Assembly (NCBI RefSeq): GCF_000775915.1
Contig: NZ_BBLT01000015.1
Location: 1 to 64,000 of the forward strand
Origin: Sporocytophaga myxococcoides
GTDB lineage: Bacteria > Bacteroidota > Bacteroidia > Cytophagales > Cytophagaceae
DNA: 64,000 bases
Direction of reading: 5' to 3'
A program made the position numbers and the translations under genes. Position 1 is the first letter of the stretch; each line of letters opens with the position of its first letter. The notes under the pieces were generated by a model. That model worked only from the letters and a program-made list of their open reading frames with translations. It searched no databases and was not told the DNA's origin. Below, piece after piece: positions 1-7,402 of this stretch.

Positions 1-10
1 CTCCTGCCAT
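1..10 (-). CDS. Start of a second RAYT copy, running off the left edge
   Basis: Read on the minus strand, the first ten bases are the start codon and first codons (M-A-G) of a gene that continues beyond the window. They lie in a 70-bp repeat whose other copy at 335-404 begins the truncated RAYT at 129-344, so this is probably another, perhaps complete, REP-associated transposase. Only three codons are visible, so completeness cannot be judged. Confidence 0.4.
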
Positions 11-70
11 AGCTGTAAAAAATAGTTGATGAAGCGCAAATGTAATAACAAATAGCGATACAATCGCTAT
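1..70. repeat. 70-bp direct repeat, copy 1
   Basis: Bases 1-70 match 335-404 with a few differences. The repeat spans the presumed start of a RAYT gene (minus strand) and the first arm of the REP-like hairpin. It shows that RAYT 5' ends plus REP arms were duplicated in tandem about 334 bp apart. Confidence 0.75.
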
Positions 71-128
71 CCCAATAGTCCTCGTTTCCGAACGAGGATT
101 TCCGAGATTGGCGATTGTATCGCCAATC
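53..128. repeat. REP-like imperfect palindrome
   Basis: Nested inverted repeats. GCGATACAATCGC at 55-67 is the exact reverse complement of 111-123. Between them CCTCGTT (80-86) and AACGAGG (91-97) form a perfect 7-bp stem with a 4-base loop. Each outer arm is itself nearly palindromic (GCGAT...ATCGC). This is the architecture of REP/BIME elements mobilised by RAYT transposases, and a RAYT fragment lies immediately beside it. Confidence 0.7.
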
Positions 129-344
129 TCAAAAAATCGATGCTTGAGCAACAAGATGCATGTGATTGCTCATAATCACCCATGCGTAAATTGTAATGCT
201 CTTTTCTTTGCAACAATGATTTAGCGAATCAACAATAACATCCCGGTAATCTCTTCTGGTAAATAAATCTATCCATTTTATTACTGTACAAGTAATATAA
301 TATGGAACATACTGATCAGAAATAAAATATCTGTCTCCTGCCAT
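129..344 (-). pseudogene. Truncated REP-associated tyrosine transposase (RAYT, IS200-like)
   Basis: RAYTs are Y1 HUH single-strand nucleases that move REP palindromes. The minus-strand product starting at 344 (MAGDRYFISD...) carries the family pattern: an aromatic-rich first strand, a W-x-D-x-F-T-R segment, a helix, and near its end the HUH signature S-N-H-M-H-L-V. It stops after about 71 residues, just past the HUH motif, where full-length relatives have about 150-180 residues including the catalytic tyrosine helix. The C-terminal half is replaced by the REP-like hairpin at 53-128, so this copy should be catalytically dead. The open frame continues upstream to 491, but that part overlaps the HAD gene in another frame and does not resemble the family. 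The identification is firm from the HUH region. Confidence 0.75.
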
Positions 345-404
345 AGCTGTAAAAAATAGTTGGTGAATTACAAAAGTAATAACAAATAGCGATACAATCG
401 CTAT
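335..404. repeat. 70-bp direct repeat, copy 2
   Basis: Second copy of the 1-70 repeat, containing the start codon of the truncated RAYT (344, minus) and the GCGATACAATCGC arm of the REP hairpin. Confidence 0.75.
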
Positions 405-437
405 TCTCGGAAATCCTCGTTGGAAAACGAGGACTAT
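388..437. repeat. Second REP-like hairpin
   Basis: A shorter relative of the 53-128 element. It has the near-palindromic AGCGATACAATCGCT arm, followed by CCTCGTT, four bases, then AACGAGG, a perfect 7-bp stem. It lies just upstream of the truncated RAYT start and exactly where the HAD reading frame loses similarity, so it probably marks the insertion boundary. Confidence 0.65.
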
Positions 438-800
438 AGGGTTTGATATAATTATAATGATTGGCATAATCAACATAACCATCCGTTTCAATGCCTAAAA
501 CATTTAAGCAATACGTACACTTTCTTCTCCCCCAAACAAATTCAAGTTTTATATCATCAGGAATAATACATTTCACTACCTCTTCTACATAGTCATCAGA
601 AGCAGATGACCAGATGGCCAACTTGAAATTGCCAGAGCAGAACCGGATAAACTGATCCAGGATGGTCGTTTATATATGTGATAATTATATACTATAAAAT
701 CCGCTTGTCTGTCTAGTTGCGTCTTTGAGGCATGGATCACCGTTTCATCAAGGTCCAGTATTAACAATATCCGCTTGTCAGTTTGCATTTCCCCATTCAA
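438..800 (-). pseudogene. Broken HAD-family (NIF/FCP1-like) phosphatase
   Basis: The minus-strand product begins MNGEMQTDKR and then shows ILLILDLDETVIHAS, the HAD motif I (D-x-D-x-T) in the form typical of NLI-interacting-factor/FCP1-like phosphatases. The reading frame shifts by one base around 660-664, after Y-K-R-P. It continues in the next frame as LDQFIRFCSGNFKLAIWSS, the HAD motif II region, then runs to a Y-I-K-P segment near 440. There similarity stops at the REP-like hairpin and RAYT fragment. Motifs III and IV are missing. The gene is therefore doubly broken: one frameshift plus a 3' truncation by the REP/RAYT insertion. The frameshift alone could be a sequencing error; the truncation could not. 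Confidence 0.7.
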
Positions 801-1211
801 AAAAACTAAATCAAAATCTCCAAAAATATCCCAGTCACCAAATATAAAAACAAAGTGTTACAACTTACGATATTTTTCTAGCTAAGTTATCTAAGGCCCA
901 AACAATTACCTTACCTAAAGTAATTGCTCTTATAAGTTTGCTTAAAATTATCCCACCTTATTTTGTCCAAATCGCACCGCCGAAGTACGATTTAATATTT
1001 CAAAGGTCCGATGAAGAAGGTCCGAGCTATTAAAGAGATATCTGATTTTTACTATAGACCAGACAAGAAAAAGAGATAATACCCTCTAAAAATTTACCCA
1101 AAGTACTGATAAACAAAAAAAATCTGGCATTTTTATTGATAAACAACAAAACATATTTTTTGTATCGTCTTTAGTATATGAAATTTTAATAGAACCACTC
1201 AACTGCTAACT
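801..1211. other. Intergenic region, no gene seen
   Basis: AT-rich spacer between the divergent HAD remnant and the 1212 gene. It holds a short inverted repeat (CAATTAC / GTAATTG near 904-927) and a direct repeat of AAGGTCCGA near 1010-1030. No convincing coding sequence or RNA gene. The promoter of the 1212 gene should lie in its last 100 bases, but I see no clean Bacteroidota -33/-7 pair. Confidence 0.5.
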
Positions 1212-2096
1212 ATGAAAAAAAATCTAATCATTGTACTTTTCCATATTTCATTTTTTCTTCCTGCTCTGTCTTTTGCTCAGAAAAACACCACCAACCGAGC
1301 TTTTCTGGGTGGATATGGAAACTACCTGGTTCCTATCTTCGGATTTTATAGGGAAAATTATAAAGCAGGCCCAGGCCTTTCCTTTATTTATCTTTCAAAA
1401 AAACTTCCTGTATTTAAACAGCTCCCTTATTCTCTGAGAATCGGAGCTGCTGTCGAAGTATCAGAACAGGGTAACCGATATTTTAAAAGTATGGCTGGCG
1501 ATAGCCTGAAAAGTTCACAGCGCTTCTATAATAACTTTTCCTACCTCTCGCTTCTTGGCAGATTTACCTTTGAAAAAAACAGAATACTCAAGCCTTACCT
1601 CGAACTAAGCTTCGGACTGGGAACCTTTTCATCTCATGAAAGGATATCTAACAACATGCATATTCCTCTTATCAATAGACCCAGAGGTGATTATCGGGAA
1701 TCGATGGCTGTTTTCGGCATATCAGCGGGATACCTGTTACAGGTTACCGAATGGTTTATAGTCGATGCAAAAGTGACTTACTACCAGGGAACGCAAAAAA
1801 CACCTTTCACCGATCTTGACCATTTTTCATATTCTGCACCTTTTTATGATCATATCAAAAGGGAGGCAGTACCATCTTTGATTAGTGCACATCTGGGTCT
1901 TTTATTCAGAATGCCACGAGCTAGTTTTTATGCAAGCCCGTCGTATTCTAGTCCTCGTCCTTCCTATTCAACTCCTAGAACAAAACCTAAAACAATTAAA
2001 GAAAAACAAAACGGTGAGCTGGTGCCTTCAAAAGAATCCACTCCACAAAAGCCTAAAGAAACCAAAACGAATTATGGCCCGAAAAAGCGCCATTAA
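1212..2096 (+). CDS. Predicted outer-membrane beta-barrel-like protein
   Basis: A 294-residue protein with a clear signal peptide (MKKNLIIVLFHISFFLPALSFAQ). The body is rich in aromatic/glycine strands (GGYGNYLVPIFGFY, YLELSFGLGTFSS, FGISAGYLLQV) ending around residue 237 with a strand-like LGLLFRMP. This pattern suits a small porin-like outer-membrane barrel. The last 55 residues are a low-complexity tail of Ser, Pro, Thr, Lys and Arg that probably lies outside the barrel. I do not recognise a named family. It stands alone between the HAD remnant and the MITE-like element. The ATG at 1212 is the natural start because it opens the signal peptide directly. Confidence 0.6.
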   Translation: MKKNLIIVLFHISFFLPALSFAQKNTTNRAFLGGYGNYLVPIFGFYRENYKAGPGLSFIYLSKKLPVFKQLPYSLRIGAAVEVSEQGNRYFKSMAGDSLKSSQRFYNNFSYLSLLGRFTFEKNRILKPYLELSFGLGTFSSHERISNNMHIPLINRPRGDYRESMAVFGISAGYLLQVTEWFIVDAKVTYYQGTQKTPFTDLDHFSYSAPFYDHIKREAVPSLISAHLGLLFRMPRASFYASPSYSSPRPSYSTPRTKPKTIKEKQNGELVPSKESTPQKPKETKTNYGPKKRH

Positions 2097-2200
2097 GCAG
2101 GGATTTGAGTGATTGTTTGTTTGAACTGGGATTCATGGGATTAAAGGACAGACAGGATTATCTCTGATAATAGTCATCTCTAATCCCTATATACCCAAAA

Positions 2201-2259
2201 AAATGGTCGAGTATAAAAACCTTGCACATATCAAACAAAACTTATTTTGTATTCGAAGA
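2201..2259. repeat. Direct repeat inside the MITE-like element, copy 1
   Basis: 59-bp block starting AAATGGTCGA and ending TATTCGAAGA, repeated at 2294-2352 with about five mismatches. The period is 93 bp. Confidence 0.85.
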
Positions 2260-2293
2260 TAAATATCATTTCTTATTCCTATATATTCCTCCT

Positions 2294-2352
2294 AAATGGT
2301 CGAATATAAGAACCCTACACATATCAAACAAAACTTATTATGTATTCGAAGA
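2294..2352. repeat. Direct repeat inside the MITE-like element, copy 2
   Basis: Second copy of the 59-bp block at 2201-2259. The spacer between copies is also partly similar, so the true repeat unit is close to 93 bp. Confidence 0.85.
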
Positions 2353-2386
2353 AATCCTGTCTATCCCGTCATTCATGGATCCCAGT

Positions 2387-3778
2387 TTACAACTGTTCTC
2401 CGCTTTTACTCCAGTTCAGTTCCGGTCCCACTCTGCGCCCATGTTCATAGGGGATTTCAGTACTTTTTTGTCCGTTAGAATACCATTTCTCATAATAGCC
2501 ATGCTTCTGACCGTTGTATCTTTGATACTTTTCTGCTTTATTACCATTGGTATACCAGGACTCATAATGAAGGACAACATCTCCATTTTCCAATGTTTCC
2601 TCAATGCTCTCTTTCCACTTTTTCCCATCATCATACCATTCCATACACTTGGTAATTTTACCCATTGCATAAACATTTTCTTTAGCAGGCTGACCGTTTT
2701 TATACCACGACTTTTCACTTCCGTTTTTGATTCCATTTGTATAAGCTATCTCTTTCCACATCTTACCATCCGCATACCACTCCTTTATAACTCCATCATA
2801 CCGATCATCCACATAATTATATTCTCTGCTTTTCTGACCTCCCTTGTTCCACTTTGTTGAAAGGCCGTTTAATTTACCATTAGCATAAGTTTCCTCCGTA
2901 TTGAGTTCTCCGGATTCATAATACACCTTATGACTTCCGTGTTTTTCATTTGCCTTATAATAGGTTTCTGCACATAACTCCCCGTTGCTGTACATTTCTT
3001 TTTCAACACCATCTTTAACTCCGTTCTTATACATGGAGATAATCTTTCTACCATTTCTGATTGTAACAACTTCACCATTCACAGGATATATAGTTTCTTT
3101 ACCATCTTTATAATCAGAAAGAAGGACATTATTAAAGCTATATACATACTGCTCAATTAGCCTATTCTTATTGTAAATGCTTTTCTTTTGTACGACTTCA
3201 TCCTGATCGAAATAAGTATAAAATGTTCCATGCATATAACCTTTAGTATACTGTCCCTCTGCTTTTTTATCACCATTTTCATACCACACAGTATAGCTTC
3301 CGTCCTCAACACCTTCGACAAATTCCTGTTCAGATTTTACTTTATCAAAAAAAGTAAATCCATTTTTAGGATAATAATAAATCTGTTTGCCATGTAAACG
3401 TCCATTTTTAAGTGTCGCTTCATAAGTTTTCCTGTCAGGAAAATATTTCATTGGGTTATAATTTCTTACTTCCGTGAAAACATCTTCGTTATCTTTTTCA
3501 CTTACTATTTCAAGAATTTTCCCACCGTTGATATAACCTGTCAAATCAGTCAAAGTACCATCATCGAACTCAAGCATAATTGAATCGGAAAAAACAGACA
3601 TCGGGAACAACATAAAAATATTTTTAATTGAACTGGTGCGGCCACTGGCAGTACCTGTAAATTTTGTTTCTCCGAGATAACATTCACCATTCTTAAATGA
3701 AATCTGCTCTAGAGGAACTGGCTTGGAGCAACTAAAAAAGATAAAAATACCTAAAAGACCTGATAACGCTTTGTTCAT
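2387..3778 (-). CDS. YwqK/MORN-repeat lipoprotein
   Basis: The product starting at 3778 (MNKALSGLLGIFIFFSCSKP) has a lipoprotein signal peptide with the lipobox Cys at residue 17, so it should be anchored in the envelope. An upstream ATG at 3805 would add nine residues and weaken the signal peptide, so I prefer 3778. The rest is a long series of about 20-25 residue repeats of the form G-x-x-x-x-W-Y-x-N-G-x-x-K-x-E (for example DGSYTVWYENGDKKAEGQY, KHGYYEKWYSNGQKSTE). These are variant MORN repeats of the YwqK family, often annotated as antitoxin-like although that role is unproven. About 463 residues in all. No toxin partner is adjacent. The stop codon lies within the inverted repeat of the MITE-like element. 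Confidence 0.75.
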   Translation of the reverse strand: MNKALSGLLGIFIFFSCSKPVPLEQISFKNGECYLGETKFTGTASGRTSSIKNIFMLFPMSVFSDSIMLEFDDGTLTDLTGYINGGKILEIVSEKDNEDVFTEVRNYNPMKYFPDRKTYEATLKNGRLHGKQIYYYPKNGFTFFDKVKSEQEFVEGVEDGSYTVWYENGDKKAEGQYTKGYMHGTFYTYFDQDEVVQKKSIYNKNRLIEQYVYSFNNVLLSDYKDGKETIYPVNGEVVTIRNGRKIISMYKNGVKDGVEKEMYSNGELCAETYYKANEKHGSHKVYYESGELNTEETYANGKLNGLSTKWNKGGQKSREYNYVDDRYDGVIKEWYADGKMWKEIAYTNGIKNGSEKSWYKNGQPAKENVYAMGKITKCMEWYDDGKKWKESIEETLENGDVVLHYESWYTNGNKAEKYQRYNGQKHGYYEKWYSNGQKSTEIPYEHGRRVGPELNWSKSGEQL

Positions 3779-3983
3779 GATTGTTTTACTTTTATAAAGC
3801 ATCAAATTTACTGAATAATGTATCTATTTAAAACCCTGCATCCCTTTCCCTAACATACCTTTCATATAAACCATTGTATTAAAGAAATTTATAGACCCAA
3901 AAAATAAATCAACAATGTTGTGATTTTGTAAAAATCAGTATGGCAGGTGTAGACACCCGTTTTAAAAATATATTGGATTGGTC

Positions 3984-4022
3984 TTTAAAAAAACAGCGTA
4001 GAAACGGTATTCTACGCTGTTT
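3984..4022 (-). terminator. Rho-independent terminator of the LamG gene
   Basis: AACAGCGTAGAA (3992-4003) pairs perfectly with TTCTACGCTGTT (4010-4021) around a 6-base loop. On the minus strand the hairpin is followed by a run of seven T. It lies about 35 bp past the stop of the 4056-6173 gene. Confidence 0.85.
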
Positions 4023-4055
4023 GATATTCAAAACTAGTTTAGATCTATGAAAACA

Positions 4056-6173
4056 CTATTTCAATAGCAAACGTTTGGTAATAGTAGCTCCTTCAACCGT
4101 TTTAATAGAGACAAAATAGATTCCGGAAGGTTGTTCACTTAATTGAATTTCCAAATTCTGCATTGTCTCAGCATCTTCAATTGTACATACAGTCTTTCCA
4201 ATTGCATTAGTAACTGTAATCTTCGATGCAGTTAAACTATTTTTATCATACTTCACAAAAAACTTACTATCTGCAGGATTAGGATAAACTTCAAACAAAT
4301 TCTCTTCTAAACTTTGACCATTAATGGACGTAATTACATTACCATTACATGAATAAGAATTATATAAATCCTTCACTTCTGCTGCACTAAGCGAATAATT
4401 GTAAATCCTCAACTCATCTAACTTTCCGCTTAAAAATTGCATATATTCAAAGTCTGTAGCTCCAATCACTGCATAGTATAGTATTGAAGCATAACCGGAC
4501 GATAAATTATTAAAAGAACCTTCCGCCTCCAGTTTGCCATCTATGTAAAACTTTGCACCTGAATCATCTCCTGTCAATACCACATGATACCATTTGTTTG
4601 CTGACGGATATTTTCCTGTTATTGCCCCAGTGAGCAATGATAATACAGTATTAAGATTATCAAAAGACACCCACATGGCATAGGTATAATTTGAATTAAT
4701 CAATCCTTTAGTAGGAAGTGAAATATTGGATGAACCGCCAAAATGAAAAGCACTATTTTCATTACCACATCTGTCTGTGGCAAATGTAGCTCCATGAGAT
4801 GTTCCATCATTACCATTCCCTGAGGCGTCATTAACATTTCCTGTAAATGGATAATAGGCAACTAGCTTATTACTATTACATTCATAGGAATTATAAAGCT
4901 CAGCTATTTCAGCCATACTTAGAGCGTAATTGTAGATTCTTACCTCATCTAATTTTCCGGTTAAAAATTGTATATTCTCAAAGCCTCTGACTCCTAGCAT
5001 TGCATAGTATGGCGCTGACGCATAACTCGGAGATGAGTTATTAGTAGAACCTATCGCTTCCAGTTGTCCATCTATGTATAACTTTGCACTGGAATCATCT
5101 CTTGTCAATATCACATGATACCATCTGTTTGCTGACGGATATTTTCCCGGTATCGCCCCGGTGAGGGTACCATTTATATTATAGCCACCTCCTGCCCATC
5201 CTGCACCGTTAGGAACTACTTGAATTGCCTGATCTCCACCTTTTGCTCCAATGTTTAAAAGTGATGTTACAGAATTTAGATTATCAAAAGATACCCACAT
5301 GGCATAGGTATAATTTGGATTAATAAAATCCTTAGTAGGAAGAGAAATATAGGATGAACCATTAAAATGATAGGCGCTGTTTGCTTTACCACATCTGTCG
5401 GTGGTTAAAGTAGCTCCATAGGATGTTCCATCGTTGCCATTCCCTGAGGCGTCGCTGGCATTTCCTGTAAATGGATAATAGGCAACCAGCTTATTACATT
5501 CATAGGAATTATACAGGTCAGCTATTTCATCCGTACTTAGAGCGTAATTGTAGATTCTTACCTCATCTAATTTGCCGGTTAAGAATTGTATATTCTCAAA
5601 GCCTCGGACTCCTAACATTGCATAATATGGCGCTGAAGCATAACTCGGAGATGAGTTATTAGTAGAACCTGTCGCTTCCAGCTGTCCATCAATGTATAAC
5701 CTTGCGGTAGAATCATTTCTTGTCAAAATCACATGATACCATCTGTTTGCTGACGGATATTTTCCCGGTATCGCCCCGGTAAGGGTACCATTTGTATTAT
5801 AGCCCCCTCCTGCCCATCCTGCCCCATTAGGAACTACTTGAATTGCCTGATCTCCACCTTTTGCTCCAATGTTAAGAAGTGATGCTACAGAATTAAGATT
5901 ATCAAAAGACACCCACATGGCATAGGTATAATTTGAGTTAATAAAATCTTTAGTAGGAAGTGAAATATAGGATGAACCATTAAAATGATAGGCGCCGTTT
6001 TTTCTACCACATCTGTCGGTAGTTAAAGTTGCCCCATAAGATGTTCCATTGTTACCATTCCCTGAGGCATCATTGACATTTCCCGTAAATGGATAATAAG
6101 CAACAAGCTTATCCTCAGCTTTAACTAATGAAAAATTGAATAAAACTAAAATAACCAGTAATATTTTTCTCAT
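4056..6173 (-). CDS. Secreted triple LamG-domain protein with T9SS sorting domain
   Basis: A 705-residue secreted protein. Residues 1-19 are a signal peptide. Three LamG/concanavalin-A-like (Laminin_G_3) domains begin at about residues 22, 228 and 436, each opening KLVAYYPFTGN.(A/V).DASGNG and closing with LDE.RIYNY.LS..E..DLYNSY.C. The first two are almost identical, with a 206-residue period also visible in the DNA. The third lacks about 31 residues of the core. The last 75 residues (EVYPNPADSKFFVKY ... GIYFVSIKT ... KRLLLK) are a type A T9SS sorting domain. Such domains usually bind carbohydrate or protein at the cell surface; the ligand is unknown. The gene is monocistronic with its own terminator. 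Confidence 0.85.
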   Translation of the reverse strand: MRKILLVILVLFNFSLVKAEDKLVAYYPFTGNVNDASGNGNNGTSYGATLTTDRCGRKNGAYHFNGSSYISLPTKDFINSNYTYAMWVSFDNLNSVASLLNIGAKGGDQAIQVVPNGAGWAGGGYNTNGTLTGAIPGKYPSANRWYHVILTRNDSTARLYIDGQLEATGSTNNSSPSYASAPYYAMLGVRGFENIQFLTGKLDEVRIYNYALSTDEIADLYNSYECNKLVAYYPFTGNASDASGNGNDGTSYGATLTTDRCGKANSAYHFNGSSYISLPTKDFINPNYTYAMWVSFDNLNSVTSLLNIGAKGGDQAIQVVPNGAGWAGGGYNINGTLTGAIPGKYPSANRWYHVILTRDDSSAKLYIDGQLEAIGSTNNSSPSYASAPYYAMLGVRGFENIQFLTGKLDEVRIYNYALSMAEIAELYNSYECNSNKLVAYYPFTGNVNDASGNGNDGTSHGATFATDRCGNENSAFHFGGSSNISLPTKGLINSNYTYAMWVSFDNLNTVLSLLTGAITGKYPSANKWYHVVLTGDDSGAKFYIDGKLEAEGSFNNLSSGYASILYYAVIGATDFEYMQFLSGKLDELRIYNYSLSAAEVKDLYNSYSCNGNVITSINGQSLEENLFEVYPNPADSKFFVKYDKNSLTASKITVTNAIGKTVCTIEDAETMQNLEIQLSEQPSGIYFVSIKTVEGATITKRLLLK
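4860..6110. repeat. About 618-bp tandem duplication encoding LamG domains 1 and 2
   Basis: The DNA for LamG domain 1 (about 5495-6110) and domain 2 (about 4860-5480) is close to identical over long stretches, for example around the GCCCATCCTGC segment near 5195 and 5813. The third domain (about 4335-4855) is more diverged and shorter. This points to a recent in-frame tandem duplication. Confidence 0.8.
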
Positions 6174-6453
6174 AGACTTTTGCTTAAAAATTTAAATAAA
6201 CCAAATGACCTTAGTACTGATTTTTTCCCAAGCCAGGAAATACTTTTTCAAAAAATGCGTAAAGAATGCTAATCCTTTTTTAAAATATATTTATTACAAG
6301 CTTTTAATAGTAGACTCCTATTTTTAAAATAGTTCCCAAAATAATTTATTTATACGAATTAATTCGTCCTCTTTGAAATGGCATTTAAGTTTGATATCTT
6401 TTATTTATCAAATAAAAGTGCAAACTTGTTTATTAAAATCATTAATTTTTGAG

Positions 6454-7143
6454 ATGAAAAATACTTTTAAGACTGCCATTATTTTGATACTATTAAGCAC
6501 CATGATAAGTGAAGCTTCTCCTGCTTGTCACCTGGGAGATTATTTAAGTAACAATGCACCTGATACCAATAAAAGAAGCATTAAGTATGGAGTCGGAATA
6601 AATTTAATTCCTTTAAGCTTACTCGCTATTAGTCCAACTTTTGATTATTATTTAAGAAATTCAAATAGTCTCAGTTTTGCGGCTAGAGTTAAACAATCAT
6701 TGGATTTCCCGATCATGGGACATAGCTATGAATACATAGCTGCCAATGAACTTGCATTCAGTTTTGATTACAAAATAAATTTTACCAAAAACAATTATCT
6801 GTATTATATAGCTCCGGGAGTATTTTACAAAAAAAGATGGTTTAAAGAAATGTGGATCGGATATGAGAATGGATCTCAGTATGATTCAAATCAGAATCTT
6901 GAAAATATGGATTTAGATGTCTATGGTCTGAGACTCCTTTTAGGATTCCGGCGTCTAATGACCAATACTTATTTGGATTTTTATCTAGGACCAGGCTTTA
7001 CATATAATCACTGGAATTACCAAATAACAGATCACTATGGTGGCAGTTCTTACACCTTTATACCTCAAAATTATAGTGATGAACGCAATCGACTTTCATT
7101 TCATATTGGTTTAAACTTTGGCTTTTTAGGATTTAGAAAATAA
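6454..7143 (+). CDS. Predicted outer-membrane beta-barrel protein
   Basis: A 229-residue product from the ATG at 6454 (MKNTFKTAIILILLSTMISE), which opens directly into a signal peptide. The open frame extends upstream to 6373, but that extension has no signal-peptide logic. The mature part shows alternating aromatic and small residues typical of barrel strands (YGVGINLIPLSLLAISPTFD, YLDFYLGPGFTYNHW) and ends LSFHIGLNFGFLGFRK, as barrels often do. No named family recognised. A TAnnTTTG-like Bacteroidota -7 element occurs at 6386-6393, about 60 bp upstream of the start, without a convincing -33 box. Confidence 0.6.
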   Translation: MKNTFKTAIILILLSTMISEASPACHLGDYLSNNAPDTNKRSIKYGVGINLIPLSLLAISPTFDYYLRNSNSLSFAARVKQSLDFPIMGHSYEYIAANELAFSFDYKINFTKNNYLYYIAPGVFYKKRWFKEMWIGYENGSQYDSNQNLENMDLDVYGLRLLLGFRRLMTNTYLDFYLGPGFTYNHWNYQITDHYGGSSYTFIPQNYSDERNRLSFHIGLNFGFLGFRK

Positions 7144-7330
7144 TAGGCTCTCCAGTTCATAGATTGGCCTATCAGCAGACCTTCTTTATACTTAATGAAA
7201 CTTCTCTCTGAAGGTAAAGAGAATCTTTTTCAGCAAACAATTATCATGGACAGATAGTGTATCTAAGTCCATTCAGTAAAGTTTGATTCTTCAATAATAC
7301 ATCAATAGTCCTCTTATCAAAGAAGAGTAA

Positions 7331-7369
7331 AAATAAAAAAGTGGCTTATCTGAAGAGACTAGCCACTTT
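7331..7369 (-). terminator. Terminator of the 1095-residue T9SS protein gene
   Basis: AAAGTGGCT (7338-7346) pairs with AGCCACTTT (7361-7369). On the minus strand the hairpin is followed by TTTTATTTTT. It lies 34 bp past the stop codon at 7403. It could also stop weak read-through from the convergent 6454 gene. Confidence 0.75.
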
Positions 7370-7402
7370 CATTTGATTCTCGGTATATCGAATCTATCTA
7401 TA

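Larger units (their letters stand above)
2118..2392. mobile_element. MITE-like element with about 40-bp terminal inverted repeats
   Basis: Bases about 2118-2160 (containing GGGATTCATGGGATTAAAGG then ACAGACAGGATT) match the reverse complement of about 2351-2392 (GGGATCCATGAATGACGGGA then TAGACAGGATT) as imperfect terminal inverted repeats of about 40 bp. Between them is a 93-bp unit present twice. No transposase is encoded. Its right end touches the stop codon of the YwqK/MORN gene on the minus strand, so it may supply or replace that gene's 3' end. Confidence 0.6.

Noticed and set aside
2222-2860. Plus-strand 212-codon open frame rich in Ile, Phe and Pro
   Set aside because: It lies opposite the MORN-repeat gene and inherits its periodicity; the minus-strand frame has a lipoprotein signal and clear family repeats.
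2387-3778. Toxin-antitoxin pair suggested by the YwqK antitoxin name
   Set aside because: No toxin-like partner is adjacent, and the protein is a repeat-rich lipoprotein; the family name is historical.
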